From Thermoanaerobaculia bacterium (GTDB taxonomy: Bacteria > Acidobacteriota > Thermoanaerobaculia > Multivoradales > UBA5704), in the NCBI GenBank assembly GCA_025937035.1, contig JAICSG010000267.1, forward strand, positions 1-6,018: a stretch of DNA of 6,018 bases. The letters are read 5' to 3'. A program made the translations under genes and the position numbers. The notes below the pieces were generated by a model that was given only the letters and a program-made list of their open reading frames with translations, made no database searches and had not been told where the DNA came from. This document shows, piece after piece, positions 5,680 through 6,018 of this stretch (the stretch's first letter is position 1; each line of letters opens with the position of its first letter).

Positions 5680-6018
5680 TCAGAACCGGCGCACGAACAG
5701 CCCGCCGTCGAGGTTGTCGGCAGCGTAGAGGAGGCCCGGATGGAGGCGGTCGGTCCAGAGCGGGCCAGCCGCCTTCTTGCCGAGATCGAAGGGGGTGGAG
5801 AGCACCCGGAAGGTGGCGCCGCCGTCGTGGCTGATCTGGAGAGGGTTGGCCGCCACGTAGAGCGTGTCCGGATCGGCCGCGTCCACGACCAGGGAGGCAT
5901 AGGAGCTGTTCTGATTGGCGGTGAAGCTCCGGGAGACGACCGTCCAGTGGTCGCCGCCATCCCGGCTCCGGAGCAGGCGCGCGATCGGGAAGCCGCGGTC
6001 CACCACGTAGAGGATCCG
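5680..6018 (-). CDS. C-terminal part of an Asp-box (BNR-like) beta-propeller protein, cut by the window edge
   Basis: The frame is open to the last base of the window (first visible codons read R-I-L-Y-V-V-D) and ends at TGA 5680-5682, giving 112 visible residues. No ATG occurs in the visible frame, so the real start lies outside. Two Asp-box motifs, SRDGGDHW (18-25) and SHDGGATF (63-70), 45 residues apart, and strands VVDAADPDTLYVAAN (44-58) and RLHPGLLYAADN (91-102) are typical of sialidase-like or VPS10/sortilin-like propeller repeats. Such proteins in environmental bacteria are usually exported and multi-repeat; many are annotated only as glycosyl hydrolase-like. The chain ends right after the last strand (GGLFVRRF), with no sorting or anchoring domain. 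Enzymatic activity cannot be judged from this fragment. Confidence 0.85.
   Translation of the reverse strand, partial: RILYVVDRGFPIARLLRSRDGGDHWTVVSRSFTANQNSSYASLVVDAADPDTLYVAANPLQISHDGGATFRVLSTPFDLGKKAAGPLWTDRLHPGLLYAADNLDGGLFVRRF

Noticed and set aside
3468..5834. A 788-codon open frame on the plus strand opposite the lipase operon
   Set aside because: It is antisense to two well-supported secreted genes with ribosome sites. Its translation is a Gly/Ala/Val/Arg-rich, His-spotted sequence with no recognisable domain, typical of a GC-rich mirror frame.

Overview
The window is a GC-rich bacterial chromosome segment with two blocks of genes that converge on a shared terminator-like inverted repeat near 2085-2126. 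The plus strand carries two cytoplasmic genes. The minus strand carries five genes for exported proteins, one of them cut by the window edge. Strong Shine-Dalgarno sites, Sec-type signal peptides, Asp-box repeats, a matrixin-type zinc protease and heavy use of secreted proteins suggest a high-GC Gram-negative bacterium, perhaps from an Acidobacteriota- or Eisenbacteria-like lineage. The lineage is an inference from gene style; no ribosomal or taxonomic marker is present.

Plus strand, 1-2054. A 280-residue soluble protein of no known function, which I align by eye with the DUF5996 family, is followed after 14 bases by a 378-residue fusion. The fusion has an N-terminal Rieske [2Fe-2S] domain and a C-terminal flavodoxin-fold NADPH-dependent FMN reductase-like domain. 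The tight spacing indicates one transcript. The fusion looks like a self-contained electron-transfer protein; its substrate is unknown.

Minus strand, 3346 down to 2142. A two-gene operon encodes a secreted 183-residue protein and a secreted 208-residue matrixin-like metalloprotease, 26 bases apart. The first protein has a strand pattern resembling bacterial NTR/TIMP-like OB-fold proteins. TIMPs inhibit matrixins, so this could be a protease-inhibitor or protease-chaperone pair, which is the most intriguing hypothesis in the window.

Minus strand, 6018 down to 3555. The C-terminal end of an Asp-box (BNR-like) beta-propeller protein is followed after 88 bases by a secreted alpha/beta-hydrolase (lipase type, 336 residues). 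Next comes an exported 337-residue beta-rich protein resembling DUF4785 / choice-of-anchor X proteins. The lipase stop codon lies within the Shine-Dalgarno region of this last gene, so the two are likely translationally coupled. A strong GC hairpin and a 29-base G-free pyrimidine tract in the transcript lie after it.

Non-coding content is small. It comprises the convergent inverted repeat, which is built from 9-bp tandem units, the 208-base gap at 3347-3554, the 88-base gap at 5592-5679 and 60 bases at the left edge. I saw no tRNA, rRNA, CRISPR array, insertion sequence or phage gene.
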